This document shows positions 11,015 to 21,404 of a stretch of DNA of 64,000 nt, piece after piece. The stretch comes from Rheum nobile. Its lineage: Eukaryota; Streptophyta; Magnoliopsida; Caryophyllales; Polygonaceae. The translations under genes and the position numbers were made by a program. Where the stretch lies: the NCBI GenBank assembly GCA_027886185.1, contig WOAB01000528.1, forward strand, positions 3,906,001 to 3,970,000. The letters are read 5' to 3'. The notes under the pieces were generated by a model that saw only the letters and a program-made list of their open reading frames with translations, ran no database searches and was not told the origin of the DNA. Positions within the stretch are counted from its first letter, which is position 1. Each line of letters opens with the position of its first letter.

Positions 11015-11593
11015 TAGGGCTGGAAATCATCCGTGGGTGACCGACTCACCCGGAAAACCCGACCCGAATATATGGATGATCACCCGAAGTAAATCAGGTG
11101 ATGGAAGGTTGGTGGATCGGGTGAAACGGATGACGGGTGGGTGATGGGTGATGTAAATCTCACCCATCACCCGATCCATCACTCGCACTTCACCCACCCA
11201 TCCGTTCACCCGTCGACGATTATAGTTCTAATTCTATTTTATTAAAATGTATGACTTTAATTTTAGTTTTTTTTATATTTTTAAAATGTGAATATTCTAA
11301 GAATATTTTATATGAACATTCATCAAATCTTATATTTAAAACAACTATTTTCATATATTAAAAAAAATTAATTACTTTTTACACTTAATTATGTAATTAA
11401 TTATATTTAAATAATTATAAAATATTATACGGATGATCCGACCAACCCGAATCACCCATTAGATAATGGATGGACGGATGTGGGTGAAATGTTTCACGAA
11501 TGACGAGTGGGTCGGATGAAGAATTTAATTCACGAATAGAGTGATAAAATGGCTTCATCAATCCATCACTCACTCAACCGATTTCCACCCCTA
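11015..11593. mobile_element. hAT-type MITE, GGGTGA-rich
   Basis: The 579-bp element starts TAGGGCTGGAAATCATCCG and ends, inverted, TAGGGGTGGAAATCGGTTG. Flanks are AATTAGAA (11,007-11,014) and ATTTAGAA (11,594-11,601), 7 of 8 identical. Arms are filled with GGTGA/TCACCC words able to pair (about 11,035-11,215 and 11,435-11,580); the core is AT-rich. It begins 8 bp after the previous MITE ends. Confidence 0.75.
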
Positions 11594-13031
11594 ATTTAGA
11601 ACCTTCATTAACATAGATGTAGTACAAAAAGGTTACAAATTATCCTGTGGGGTTTGCAAGGGAGATCCCACCAGTTCTCTCATCTTCCATCTATGAGACC
11701 TCACCTCCTCCTTGGAGCCCTCAATCAGCTCGACAACCAATTGATTGCCAAATTATGAAGTGCAGAAAGATGAAAAAGTCTAGTTTCTAACACTAAAAAA
11801 GCATTAAATAAGACAGTTGTTCAAAAAAAGTTTCTCATTACGAGTGGATGACAGACGAAAGCGACCAAGATGCAGAGGGAAGGATGAGATTTGGCGAGAA
11901 GCTTCGATGGAAGAGAACACCGTCTTTGAGCGAGGGAGAAGAAGGAACATGTGGAAGTAAAGATAGGAAACGCCTAGAAGAATATAGATTTACCAGTCAC
12001 GTGAGGGGCATAAGAATAGAGATTAGGTGAGAGGAGGATAAACGAAGCACCAAAGAAAGTCACTATTCATTTGAGGAGCCTAGACTTTTATAGTAGTATA
12101 GATATGTGCTCCCATGGCACGAATGTGTTCTTCGCCGATGACTCTGGGCTTGGTGGATCTTTTTTGTCGTTGCTCTCCTCTCGGAGAGCTTGGCCACATC
12201 GGTACCACCGCACCTGGAATGTGCACAAAGGTTGTTTGGGGTAGACGGGTCACACCGGGCTTGCAAGTGCGATTTGGGCTTGACCGCGTTGGGTCGGGCT
12301 CATGGGCTGGAGGCTGGGCTTTTGGGCTGGACTGGTGTGCCATTTTGGTCTGTTGGGCCGAGAGGTCTGATGGGCCATTTGGACCGGTTTGCCGAATAGG
12401 CTCTTGAATCTATTGGGCCTAATTATTGTTTTTTGCGTTTGATAGTGGGCTTCTTTATCATTTTGGGCCACGACCAAATTAGTTATGATGCAAACCTTTT
12501 TTAAAATTAATGAAACCCTCTTCCTAAATCCTAACCCCCAAAAAATAATATTTTAGAGAGAAAAAAAATAAAAAAGATTTAAAATAAAATAAAATAAAAT
12601 AAGTTAGTAGAGAGTACAAAAAATACATAAAAACTAGTAAGAGTCTATTTTATTAATTAAAAATTCTTAAAGGGCCAATGAGTCCAAAATCCTCAACTAT
12701 TTCGTGTGTTATTGTCGTGTTGTGGCTTCGTTTTATAAAATATGTTTGAGATTAGCATTTGGGACTCATTTGCTCTCAAGAAATTCTGACCGATATTAGC
12801 ATCTTGGTTGGATATTTTTGATTGAGTAGACTTGTTCCAATAGTTTGATGATATTGACCCAAAAGGTATGTCGTCAGTTAAGTGTTTTGAGCAATTATCA
12901 ATTAAGTCCTACTATACGATAAGAGATTCTCGTATGGACTGAGTTCCCTAAAAAAATTGAAGAGAAATTATTTTTCAAACATATTGACTAGTTAGTTGAA
13001 TGTCCTTATTTGAAATAAAAGGGGTTATTTT
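11594..13031. other. Intergenic; one possible minus-strand exon
   Basis: On the minus strand, about 11,640-11,757, a 38-codon frame ends in a stop and has exon-like composition (NQLVVELIEGSKEEVRSHRW...). I do not recognise it. From 12,120 to 12,480 the sequence is GC-richer with repeated TGGGC/GGGCT words. 12,588-12,600 is a short (AAAAT)n run. No confident gene. Confidence 0.25.
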
Positions 13032-13470
13032 AAGTTGATGGTTATTATGTCAGTATAACTTGTTAAATTAAAATATACTGTAATTTGGAGAATAAGGTAT
13101 TACTTTTATACATGTTTAACTGCATTGACATTTCTTCTCGGTCGGGTGACTGTAATTCATAATTTTCTATTTTGTTAGAAATTATGGATAGATATATCAT
13201 GAGAATTAATAGATATACTCAAGTACAACATGACACCATAGAGCACATTTCTTTTTTATGATGGAAAATATATTTTCCTACGAGAGAAAGGGGGTCTAGG
13301 AAGTCACATGTTAGATTTATCCAAATGATGCGTTTCCATGGATAAGGCATACATTGTTGAAAGCATAGTACGAGATTCTTCAAATATCATCGACTTGTTT
13401 GAACAAGAACGTAAAGATGAATTTAAATAAGTGTCTGAGGCAAACTCTTGTGAGGAGTTTTGATCGATCA
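13032..13470. repeat. Duplicated ~430-bp segment, copy 1
   Basis: AAGTTGATGGTTATTATGTC onward is repeated, same orientation, at 15,849-16,290. The two copies differ mostly by single-base losses in homopolymers in the second copy and by a 14-bp loss in the first copy near 13,463. The segment contains a short plus frame DKAYIVESIVRDSSNIIDLF that I do not recognise. Confidence 0.85.
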
Positions 13471-13789
13471 TTCAATTTTTTTTCACATTACTAGTTTAGA
13501 GTAGTTTCCATTAAAATTACTTGGTACAAGTGATTTGTTTTATGATTTCTATACATAAATTAGAGCTTGGTTCCAGTGGGAGTTTATGTATTTATTCACT
13601 ATACTATGGTTACATTGTTTCTTTTATGAGAATAAATAAATGAATAGCATACATTACTTTTATTCATTTGTAAGTGCTTATTATGAGTTATATGTTGAGG
13701 GAATCGATTGCATGCTATATGCATGTAGATTGTTGTCTTGATCATTGCTTAAAAGCTTTAATCAAAAGTCGATTGCATGCTAAGTGCTT

Positions 13790-14130
13790 AAAATCAGCCT
13801 ATAAAATCATTTCGGATGAGAAATAAAGTTCTTGATTGTTCAAAATATCTTTCAATGAGTTAAGATAGGAAATATTAGCAATTTTGTCTACCACTTGATT
13901 AGTTTCACGAAAGATATGGTTGATATGGACTATCACAAAAAATGAAAGCAAAACAAGGACATCAGAGATAATAAGCTCAATATATCAATAACACTTCTAG
14001 ATACCTTTAATCACGTTAATCACACTGAGATTGTCTCATTTAATTTCTATTTGCCAGAGTCTAAGTCTTTTTGTGTAGTTTAATGCATTTCGAAGGCTTA
14101 AAGCCTCTGTCATAATGGGAGATTTTTTTT
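13790..14130 (-). pseudogene. LINE RNase H domain remnant
   Basis: Minus-strand translation, with a few stops, reads EALSLRNALNYTKRL, LWQIEIK, DNLSVINVIKG and FRETNQVVD, followed by a C-terminal tail. This is the RNase H-like (RVT_3) module that plant L1-type non-LTR elements carry after the reverse transcriptase. The catalytic Glu and Asp contexts (EAL; DNL) are visible. Reverse transcriptase and endonuclease are absent. Confidence 0.7.
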
Positions 14131-15093
14131 TTCCACTTTCTCTGGCATGATACACATTGGCTCAACAGTTTATCTCTTATTATAAAATCAATAGTTGATT
14201 CTTCATTGGTCTTGGTTAATCCGACAAAATTAATTTTCATGGAGTTTTGATTTGGTATGATTCATCTTAATTTCATTTTTTCCTTGTTTTTTGCACTTTT
14301 TTGTATTTTACTTTATTTTCAACTTTGTTATAATATTTTTTATTTTTTCAGTTGTTTAAAAGGTTAGTTATATATTCATTCGAAAATTAATTTTCCTGTT
14401 GTATACATTATCAATGTTCATCAGACAATTAGCAATAGTTGGATTAATATTTTGTGTCACTTGTATAATATGCGGACATTAATGCAGATATAGATTGAGT
14501 TTTTAATTTTATATTGGCAAAAAAACACATCATTATAAGACAAAAGTTCCTTTTTCTTCTACTCAAAAATGATTTTAAAACTACTCAAGGCTCATTCGGT
14601 CAGATTTAGTTTCACTTATAAAGTGTGACTGATTTTTAATTTGTATTTTTGAAAATTTACCAAAGTAGAATTTGAAAGAAGAAAAAAACAGGGTGAGTGG
14701 GTGACTGTTTCATCGAGAGAAGAAACTTTTATCGAGTTTCGACTTTCGAACGAAGTTGCTTTTCGTACGTGTGGGCGGAGTGAGTCAGATGTATTATGAG
14801 CAGTGTGGGAGTTTCTTTTTTTTATAAGTAATTATTATTTTAGTTTTTAATATAACTATAGAATTATATAAAAAAAAAAATTAAATATATAATTTGTTAA
14901 CTATATGTCTATATATTTATTTTTTAGTCAATGAATATAAAATGTGTATAAAAATAAGTATTATGTGTAATTTTAATATTAAATTTTATAACTTATCTAT
15001 AATCATTATCTAAATTCAAAATAATAAATAATTTTTAACAAAATTTTAAAGATAAAATGACATTCTTTCTTTAATAGAAGGAGTATTATTTAC
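14131..15093. other. AT-rich intergenic
   Basis: No gene recognised. Long T and A runs; 14,820-15,060 is over 80% A+T. Confidence 0.4.
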
Positions 15094-15848
15094 AGGGAAA
15101 AGTTCAAATGAGGACAGCTCCCCGTGTTAGGACTCAGGATGCACCAAGCGCGTCTAAAAATTCGGCCACGGCCGAATTATTCGCGAATTTTTCGGAAATA
15201 TTTTTTAAAAATTCGATATTTTGTGCAAAAAAAATCGATTTTGTGTGCATATGAAATACACTGTTGTGTGCATATGTCAGAACAGGTATGTGTACATATG
15301 GTAGGCTCGGTGTGTGCATGTGATTTTCAGAATGTGTGCATGTCTGGGAACAGTGTTAATGCTAGAGACATGTGTGCATATCAAATACACATCTGTGTGC
15401 ATACGCGAAAAAGTGTGTGCGCCATATAACCAACAAGGTGGATGATTTCCTGGGTATGAACACATGATTTTCTGCGGTATGAACACATGATTCCTGGGCT
15501 TATATTTGATACGCACACGCACGTAGTGGATATGCACACAACAAGGTGGATGATATGCAACAATAGTCTATTTGACATGCACATAACGAGTATTTGATAT
15601 GCACACATGGTTTGTGTGTATCAACACTTGAGACCATATGCACACACGAGGTATGCATACATGGTTGTGTGCATCAACACTTGAGACCTTATACACACAC
15701 GAGGTATGCACACGATAATGTAATGGATGTGCACACGATAGGTTATTTGGTATGCACACATGGTTGTGTGCATCAACACTTGTTTCCATGTATGCACATG
15801 ACTTGAGACCATATGCACACACGGAGTCTGCACACGATAGTATAATAG
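15094..15848. mobile_element. Array of TGTGTGCAT motifs that switch orientation (probable transposon remnant)
   Basis: The left border GGGAAAAGTTCAAATGAGGA resembles a terminal repeat seen in plant Mutator-like elements (from memory). A perfect palindrome AATTCGGCC-AC-GGCCGAATT lies at 15,159-15,178, followed by ATTCGCGAAT. From 15,240 to 15,430 the motif GTGTGCAT(AT) recurs in forward orientation; from ~15,440 to 15,840 the same motif recurs inverted (ATGCACAC), with three near-identical hairpin units ATGCACACATGGTTGTGTGC. This forward-then-inverted layout is how subterminal transposase-binding repeats look when the interior of a DNA transposon is lost. The right terminus is not seen. Confidence 0.45.
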
Positions 15849-16290
15849 AAGTTGATGGTTATTATGTCAGTATAACTTGTTAAATTAAAATATACTGTAA
15901 TTGGAGAATAAGGTATTACTTTTATACATGTTTAACTGCATGACATTTCTTCTCGGTCGGGTGACTGTAATTCATAATTTCTATTTGTTAGAAATTATGG
16001 ATAGATATATCATGAGAATAATAGATATACTCAAGTCACATGACACCATAGAGCACATTTCTTTTATGATGGAAAATATATTTCCTACGAGGAAGGGGGT
16101 CTAGGAAGTCACATGTTAGATTTATCCAAATGATGCGTTTCCATGGATAAGGCATACATTGTTGAAAGCATAGTACGAGATTCTTCAAATATCATCGACT
16201 TGTTTGAACAAGAACGTAAAGATGAATTTAAATAAGTGTCTGAGGACAAACTCTTGTGAGGAGTTTTGAATTGAACTCGGTGGTCGATCA
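15849..16290. repeat. Duplicated ~430-bp segment, copy 2
   Basis: Counterpart of 13,032-13,470. It joins directly to the motif array on its left. Copy 2 is shorter at many homopolymers (for example TTTCTTTTATG against TTTCTTTTTTATG). Confidence 0.85.
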
Positions 16291-16438
16291 CATTGCAAAA
16301 CTTGGTCACAACTTTTCTCTGAACGATATCATGAACAACTCAGAGCTTCAAACTCTCATCCGCAAGGATGTTATAGCTGAGTGTTAATGTCTCTTGATAC
16401 CAGTCTAATTCTTACCTTATTAAAAATAAAAAAAAATT
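16260..16438 (+). pseudogene. LINE 3' end (RNase H C-terminus and poly-A)
   Basis: The plus frame NSVVDHIAKLGHNFSLND...DVIAEC ends at a stop near 16,386. VVDHIAKLG is the usual end of the plant LINE RNase H domain. An A-rich tail at 16,417-16,438 follows, as expected at a LINE 3' end. It overlaps the end of the duplicated segment, so that segment may be LINE sequence upstream. Confidence 0.6.
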
Positions 16439-16480
16439 AAGGACCAGCTAGGATTTTGATTGGGTTGGGCTTACAACTTT

Positions 16481-16500
16481 TGGGCCTTCTATCCGGCCCA
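16481..16500 (+). promoter_or_regulatory. Site II-like motifs upstream of the OTU gene
   Basis: TGGGCC (16,481) and GGCCCA (16,495) form a pair typical of site II elements bound by TCP factors in promoters of housekeeping plant genes. They lie just before the likely 5' UTR of the OTU gene, which fits a basal promoter. Confidence 0.35.
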
Positions 16501-17289
16501 TAAATTTGTACATTGCAGGTAAAACGGCGACATTAAACCGACATCAATACCGTCGAAACAAGCTTCCAGGTACATCTTCCTCCGACCGGTTCATCCCAAC
16601 GCTCCCTCTCTCTACATTCTAGAAAAAGGGTATTCTTTACTTCCTTCACCTGTTCTTCCGTTTTCACAATCCAATTTAATTCCATTGTAATTCAATTATG
16701 TTACTGCTTTATCAACATCACGTTTGTTTTTTGCTTCTTCATTGTTCCATCTGCATCAGCTTAACGTGGTTACTTTCTTTTGTAATTTCATAATAATTGT
16801 ATGTTGCTCTGTTACTTGTGTGTTCTTATTTTCTGATTTGGGTTATTGGGAATTGCTATTGCCAATGATACCTGCCTTCTTTTTTGGGGGTTTTGGGTTC
16901 GTAGGCGACCTGTAGATGTTTGAGTTGAAAATTAGCTGTAATATTGGAAATCGAGGTTATAAGATAACTAGGGATTTGATAATTACCGCTTAAAAATAGT
17001 GACTTTTATCTGCATCTTGCATTGTGCTCAGTAGCCACTTTCTCAACCTGAAAATTGATGAAATTGTAACTAATGATTTCAAGTATATTCATGGTAATAT
17101 CAAGTTCTGAATGCCAATTGTACCTTTAACCCTTCTCTTCTGGATACAATTTTGTATGATGGTAAGAACTAAGAAGTCCACTAATCTGTGTGACCATTTC
17201 CATATTCAGGTGGCATGTATGAATTATGGAAACATTTGAACATTGATATATAATTTTCCAGTGATTTAGCTAAGTCTATGTGATGTTGT

Positions 17290-19024
17290 CGGTCTGCAAT
17301 CGAATCCATACTTGTGCAAGAAGCTCGCTTCATTTGATTGCCTCATGTCCGACCTGAAGACAAGCCATTCGTCTAGCTTTATGTCTACGTCACCATCCAA
17401 TTACTGTTGCTTTACCTTCAATGCAAAGAAGTTCTGGGAACAGATATTCTCGAATTTCGGTTTCCAACTCGACATCATCCCTGTCATCATGTATCTTGCA
17501 TATATTCCAGCGAATGTACTCAAGACCTGGCTTCTCTAAGAAGAGGGGAAGTTATCAACATTTAGTGAATAAATCTTCATCCCGCCTCTTCAGGGATAGA
17601 AGAAGCACGTTTTGATTACTCTTCTGGCTGTCGAAATGGTACTGTTATGGTGTCGTTGCCAAGACAGGGATTCGTCTCCAAACTGAAGTGCAATGCAGGG
17701 CCACTTTCATGGTCATTTACACGCGCCTCAGCTGGTTTGGTTTTGGGGCTATTGGTTTGTTATTCAAGTTCTGATTCCTCGTACGCTGAAGCACCGCGAA
17801 ATAAGAATGACAAACAGCATGAGAACCGGTCAAGATGTCCCATGGGAAGACTGTCCACACAGATTATTCTGTAATAGGTAAGGCAAATTTTGAAGTTGAC
17901 ACTGTTCGCTTCTTTCACTTGTTTTGCTGAAATGTTTCCTGCATATTTAGAATCCTATCATTCATCAAATTGAATTACATATTGCTGCACATCAGTTTAG
18001 TTGGTCATGTATTTAATTTTGTATTTCACCTGAGATTACCGTTCGAAATCTCTGAAGGAATTCCTGGAGATGGAAGGTGTTTGTTCCGCTCTATTGCTCA
18101 TGGAGTTTGTTTAAGGTCAGGAAAAACCTGCCCCAAGTGAGAGCTTGCAGCGAGAGCTAGCGGATGAATTACGGGCTATGGTATGAGTAAGAGATGAACT
18201 CAAATCATTTCCTGTTTCTCTTGAAACATGTCCAATATTCTTGTTTCTCTTGGCACTTTATTCTTTAGCTCCGAAAGTTTGATCTTGATCCCACTGAACT
18301 GTACCAGGTTGCTGATGAATTTATAAAAAGGCGAGAAGAGACTGAGTGGTATGTCTGTTGTTTAAATTTCATCTTTTACTTGATATAGTATAATGCAATG
18401 TTACAGGATGCATTGGCCAGTTATGAAAAATGTCATATGTATTGAGTGAAAAAAAAAGGAAGCTTCCTCTACAATCCCATTTTCAGTCTGCAAAATGCTT
18501 GGTATTGCCTGAACTCAAGATAGATGAATTCCGGCAATGGGCCAATGGCAAAGAGCTATAAGAACATCATTTTTGGTTTCCAGAAGTCAACACTAAATGC
18601 AAAGCATCACGCTTTTGGTGATTGTCTGGAGCAGGTTCATTGAAGGTGAGTTCAATACTTATGTTGCCCAATTGAGGAAACCGCATGTTTGGGGAGGTGA
18701 ACCTGAATTACTGATGCTCTCGCAAGTTCTCATGTGAGTGCCTCATTGTGCATCGTTTTGTTGTTTAGGCACCTTCCAATATATCTATGTTTTGTGGGCT
18801 CTATATCATCTCTCAAAAAACACCTACAATTCAAGATTGATGTGAACTGCAGGATGCCAATTACAGTCTACATGCGCGACGAGAGTTCAGGAGGGTTAAT
18901 CTCAATTGCTGAATATGGCCAAGAATACGGCAAGGAGGATCCAATTAGGGTTCTTTACCATGGATTTGGTCACTATGATGCCCTCTTGATCCCGGGGAAG
19001 AAAGCCCCCAAATCCAGACTTTAA
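17290..19024 (+). pseudogene. OTU-domain cysteine protease (deubiquitinase-like), frames broken
   Basis: Exons with GT-AG borders can be read: 17,290-17,877 (N-terminal part; MVSLPRQGF... at 17,647 with a hydrophobic stretch ASAGLVLGLLVCYSSS), 18,058-18,180, 18,308-18,348, 18,635-18,733 and 18,853-19,024. The domain follows plant OTU proteins of the At3g57810 type: IPGDGRCLFRSIAHG carries the catalytic Cys, VADEFIKRREETEW, GGEPELL, and YHGFGHYDALLIPG carries the catalytic His. OTU proteases cleave ubiquitin from substrates. Two small frameshifts break the protein: before MSHGKTVHTDYSVIG in exon 1, and in an A-run near 18,122 (GKPAPSE is out of frame). The N-terminal ~110 residues also lie in several frames. 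It may be a young pseudogene, or a live gene with assembly indels. Confidence 0.75.
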
Positions 19025-21404
19025 CTTCATCCTGCTCAATAATTAGGTATGACTATGTCTGACTGTGAGTTTTTATTGCTTGCTGTAAGGAAGTCAAAAT
19101 TTGAAATAAACTAGAAATCGAAGCCCCTGCAAAGCCTTTTCTGTATATGTAGTGTCACGATTTAAATTTGAGTTAAAATATATGGATTGTTGTTTCATGT
19201 TTTATCTTAGACGATATATTGTTTGATATGGATTTAAATGTAATATCTAAGTCTTAACAAAAGAAATGTAATATCTAAGTATTTTAGGTATAAAATGCTA
19301 TGATTGTACGAAGTACAAATTTTTTTTTTTTTTTGGGGTCAGAAGTTTAATCTAAATAATTGGTGATTAAAATGCTATGATATATATCATTTTATTAATA
19401 AATATTAGTCATTACTTCCTATTCTTATTATATACGGAGTAATATAAATAGTTGGTGACTCTGCATATTCTAAACTTTATTACATTAGTTATTTTATCGG
19501 TACATGCTTACTCTTCTTAGCGAAATTATAATTCATAACTTCTTTCTTGTACATTTCATATGTGAGAGTGAGTACATGTCTATTATTTCGACTTCCATCC
19601 TTGATTAATTCCTCTAGACTAACACAAATGAGGCCAACTTTAATATATATACATGATGAGTGTAAAATGAATATGTATAAAATAGAACAATAAAAATCAT
19701 CTTTAACCAAAATAACAACACACCTACCTAAACGATTTAGTATAAAAAAGGAATTAAAAATACAAACCTAATTGAATTTATGCTACTAATAGTTGAAGGG
19801 TTACATCGTCCATAAATAGTTTGTTTTATTTGTTACTAACAATTAGTCATTCTAATCGATTGTCTTTGTCCTCCTTCTAATGAAAGCTATCGGTGCATGA
19901 TGTAAACAATCGATGCCTCAATAGTGATATTAGATTATCCAATTCTCTGACATCTTCACATAAAATTAACTTATCTCGATCAAAAGACAATTATATTAAT
20001 AAATTTAAACCGATCTATGTAAGTATTGTAGACTACAAAAGAGATCCAAATACATATAATCAATGATAGTTTATCGTGAGGTGGATATATACTTGCATCA
20101 TCGACAATCGGGAATCCTCATTCACATCTTTAACTTAATAATTATGCTTACTTCAGTGACCATGTCTTTTTAAGGTGTTGTCCACTATCTCTCAAGCTTC
20201 ACTATATGGCTTTCTAAAGGTAATTTCCATGTAGAAGAATGAGATGATGGATGCCCAGAGCAATGAACGGAATACCACCGTTTTCGCCCTTTTATAGATG
20301 AAAAATGTTACTTGGAAAGTGAAGTCATTTTGACATATAACCGTTTAGACATCTTGATTATAATTTGTTTTCAACCATTCACTGTGTACTAAATACGGGA
20401 GTTACATGTAGTAATTGGATAATATTAAAATAGGAGTAAATGAGAGCAAAATATAACGTATACAGTATGTAGTAACTATCACTAATTGAGATTTAGGTTA
20501 AAAATGAGTCATAACCTAAAGAGTAGTCCGTACGTAGAGACAAGATTTAACTGAAAAAAGAGTGTGTGAGGAGGGAATAATTACTTACAAATAGTGTTTA
20601 TTTTATATATACACGTAATTATGCTATAATATATTAAAATAAACAAAGAAAATTTAATTACTTAGATTACAAAGTAGCTACGCATTCATATGAATAGACC
20701 GTTCTCACGTCCGTACCGTCAACTCAACCCTTTAATTAATTGTATTAAAGACCTAAAATAACTAATATTTTGGATTAAAATTTACATTCTAGAACGGATT
20801 TTCAACCGGGAGAAGTAGATATTTTTAAACATACCAAATGTATCCAAGATTAGTGGACTATAGTGACACAACCAAGTCTCTTCCAGCTAGTTATGTTGTA
20901 CTCTAGCTATTCCCGATTCAACTTTACACCATGAAAATCATGATGTTTACGTCAAACTAAAAACTAGTGGGATTAAAGTATAATAAAATCATTGAAGAAC
21001 TTGATTCACGTACCCAAGTGTCAGATTATATATATATGAGTGTGCAAGCGTGGGTTGATCTCGCTTTCACTTTTACTTTACACTACTATATGTACGTAAT
21101 AAAAGAAATAAATATCCCAACCATTATTAGTTGAAGTTATATGAACATGAATTACACTTGATATATAGAAGCTCATTTTGGTTATGCTCAAATTCTTTAA
21201 GCTTTCAAACATTGCAAGAGATAAATCTTTTTCTTGTGTATTATATGAATTAATGTTTAGACACATACGTGCATATATACTCCATATATATGTTCTGAAT
21301 TCAACATATATAATATAATACTTTCAATATATATTGTTCCTGATCACTTGGTATTTTCAAGCGGTCACTAGCTATATATATATCTATATATCTTAATTAA
21401 TTAC
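19025..21404. other. Intergenic between OTU and HSFB3 genes
   Basis: AT-rich, with a T14-type run at 19,320 and no recognisable coding or transposon core. TATACGGAGTAATA near 19,430 resembles a word common at MITE ends, but no partner end is found. It should contain the 3' regions of both flanking genes, which converge here. Confidence 0.35.

Noticed and set aside
12114..12477. Possible gene with frames of ~97 codons on both strands
   Set aside because: Driven by repeated TGGGC/GGGCT words; no domain or splice pattern.
15124..15833. Cys/His-rich frames in the TGTGTGCAT array (VCAHT-like peptides)
   Set aside because: Simple consequence of the repeated TGTGTGCAT word in every frame; no coding constraint visible.
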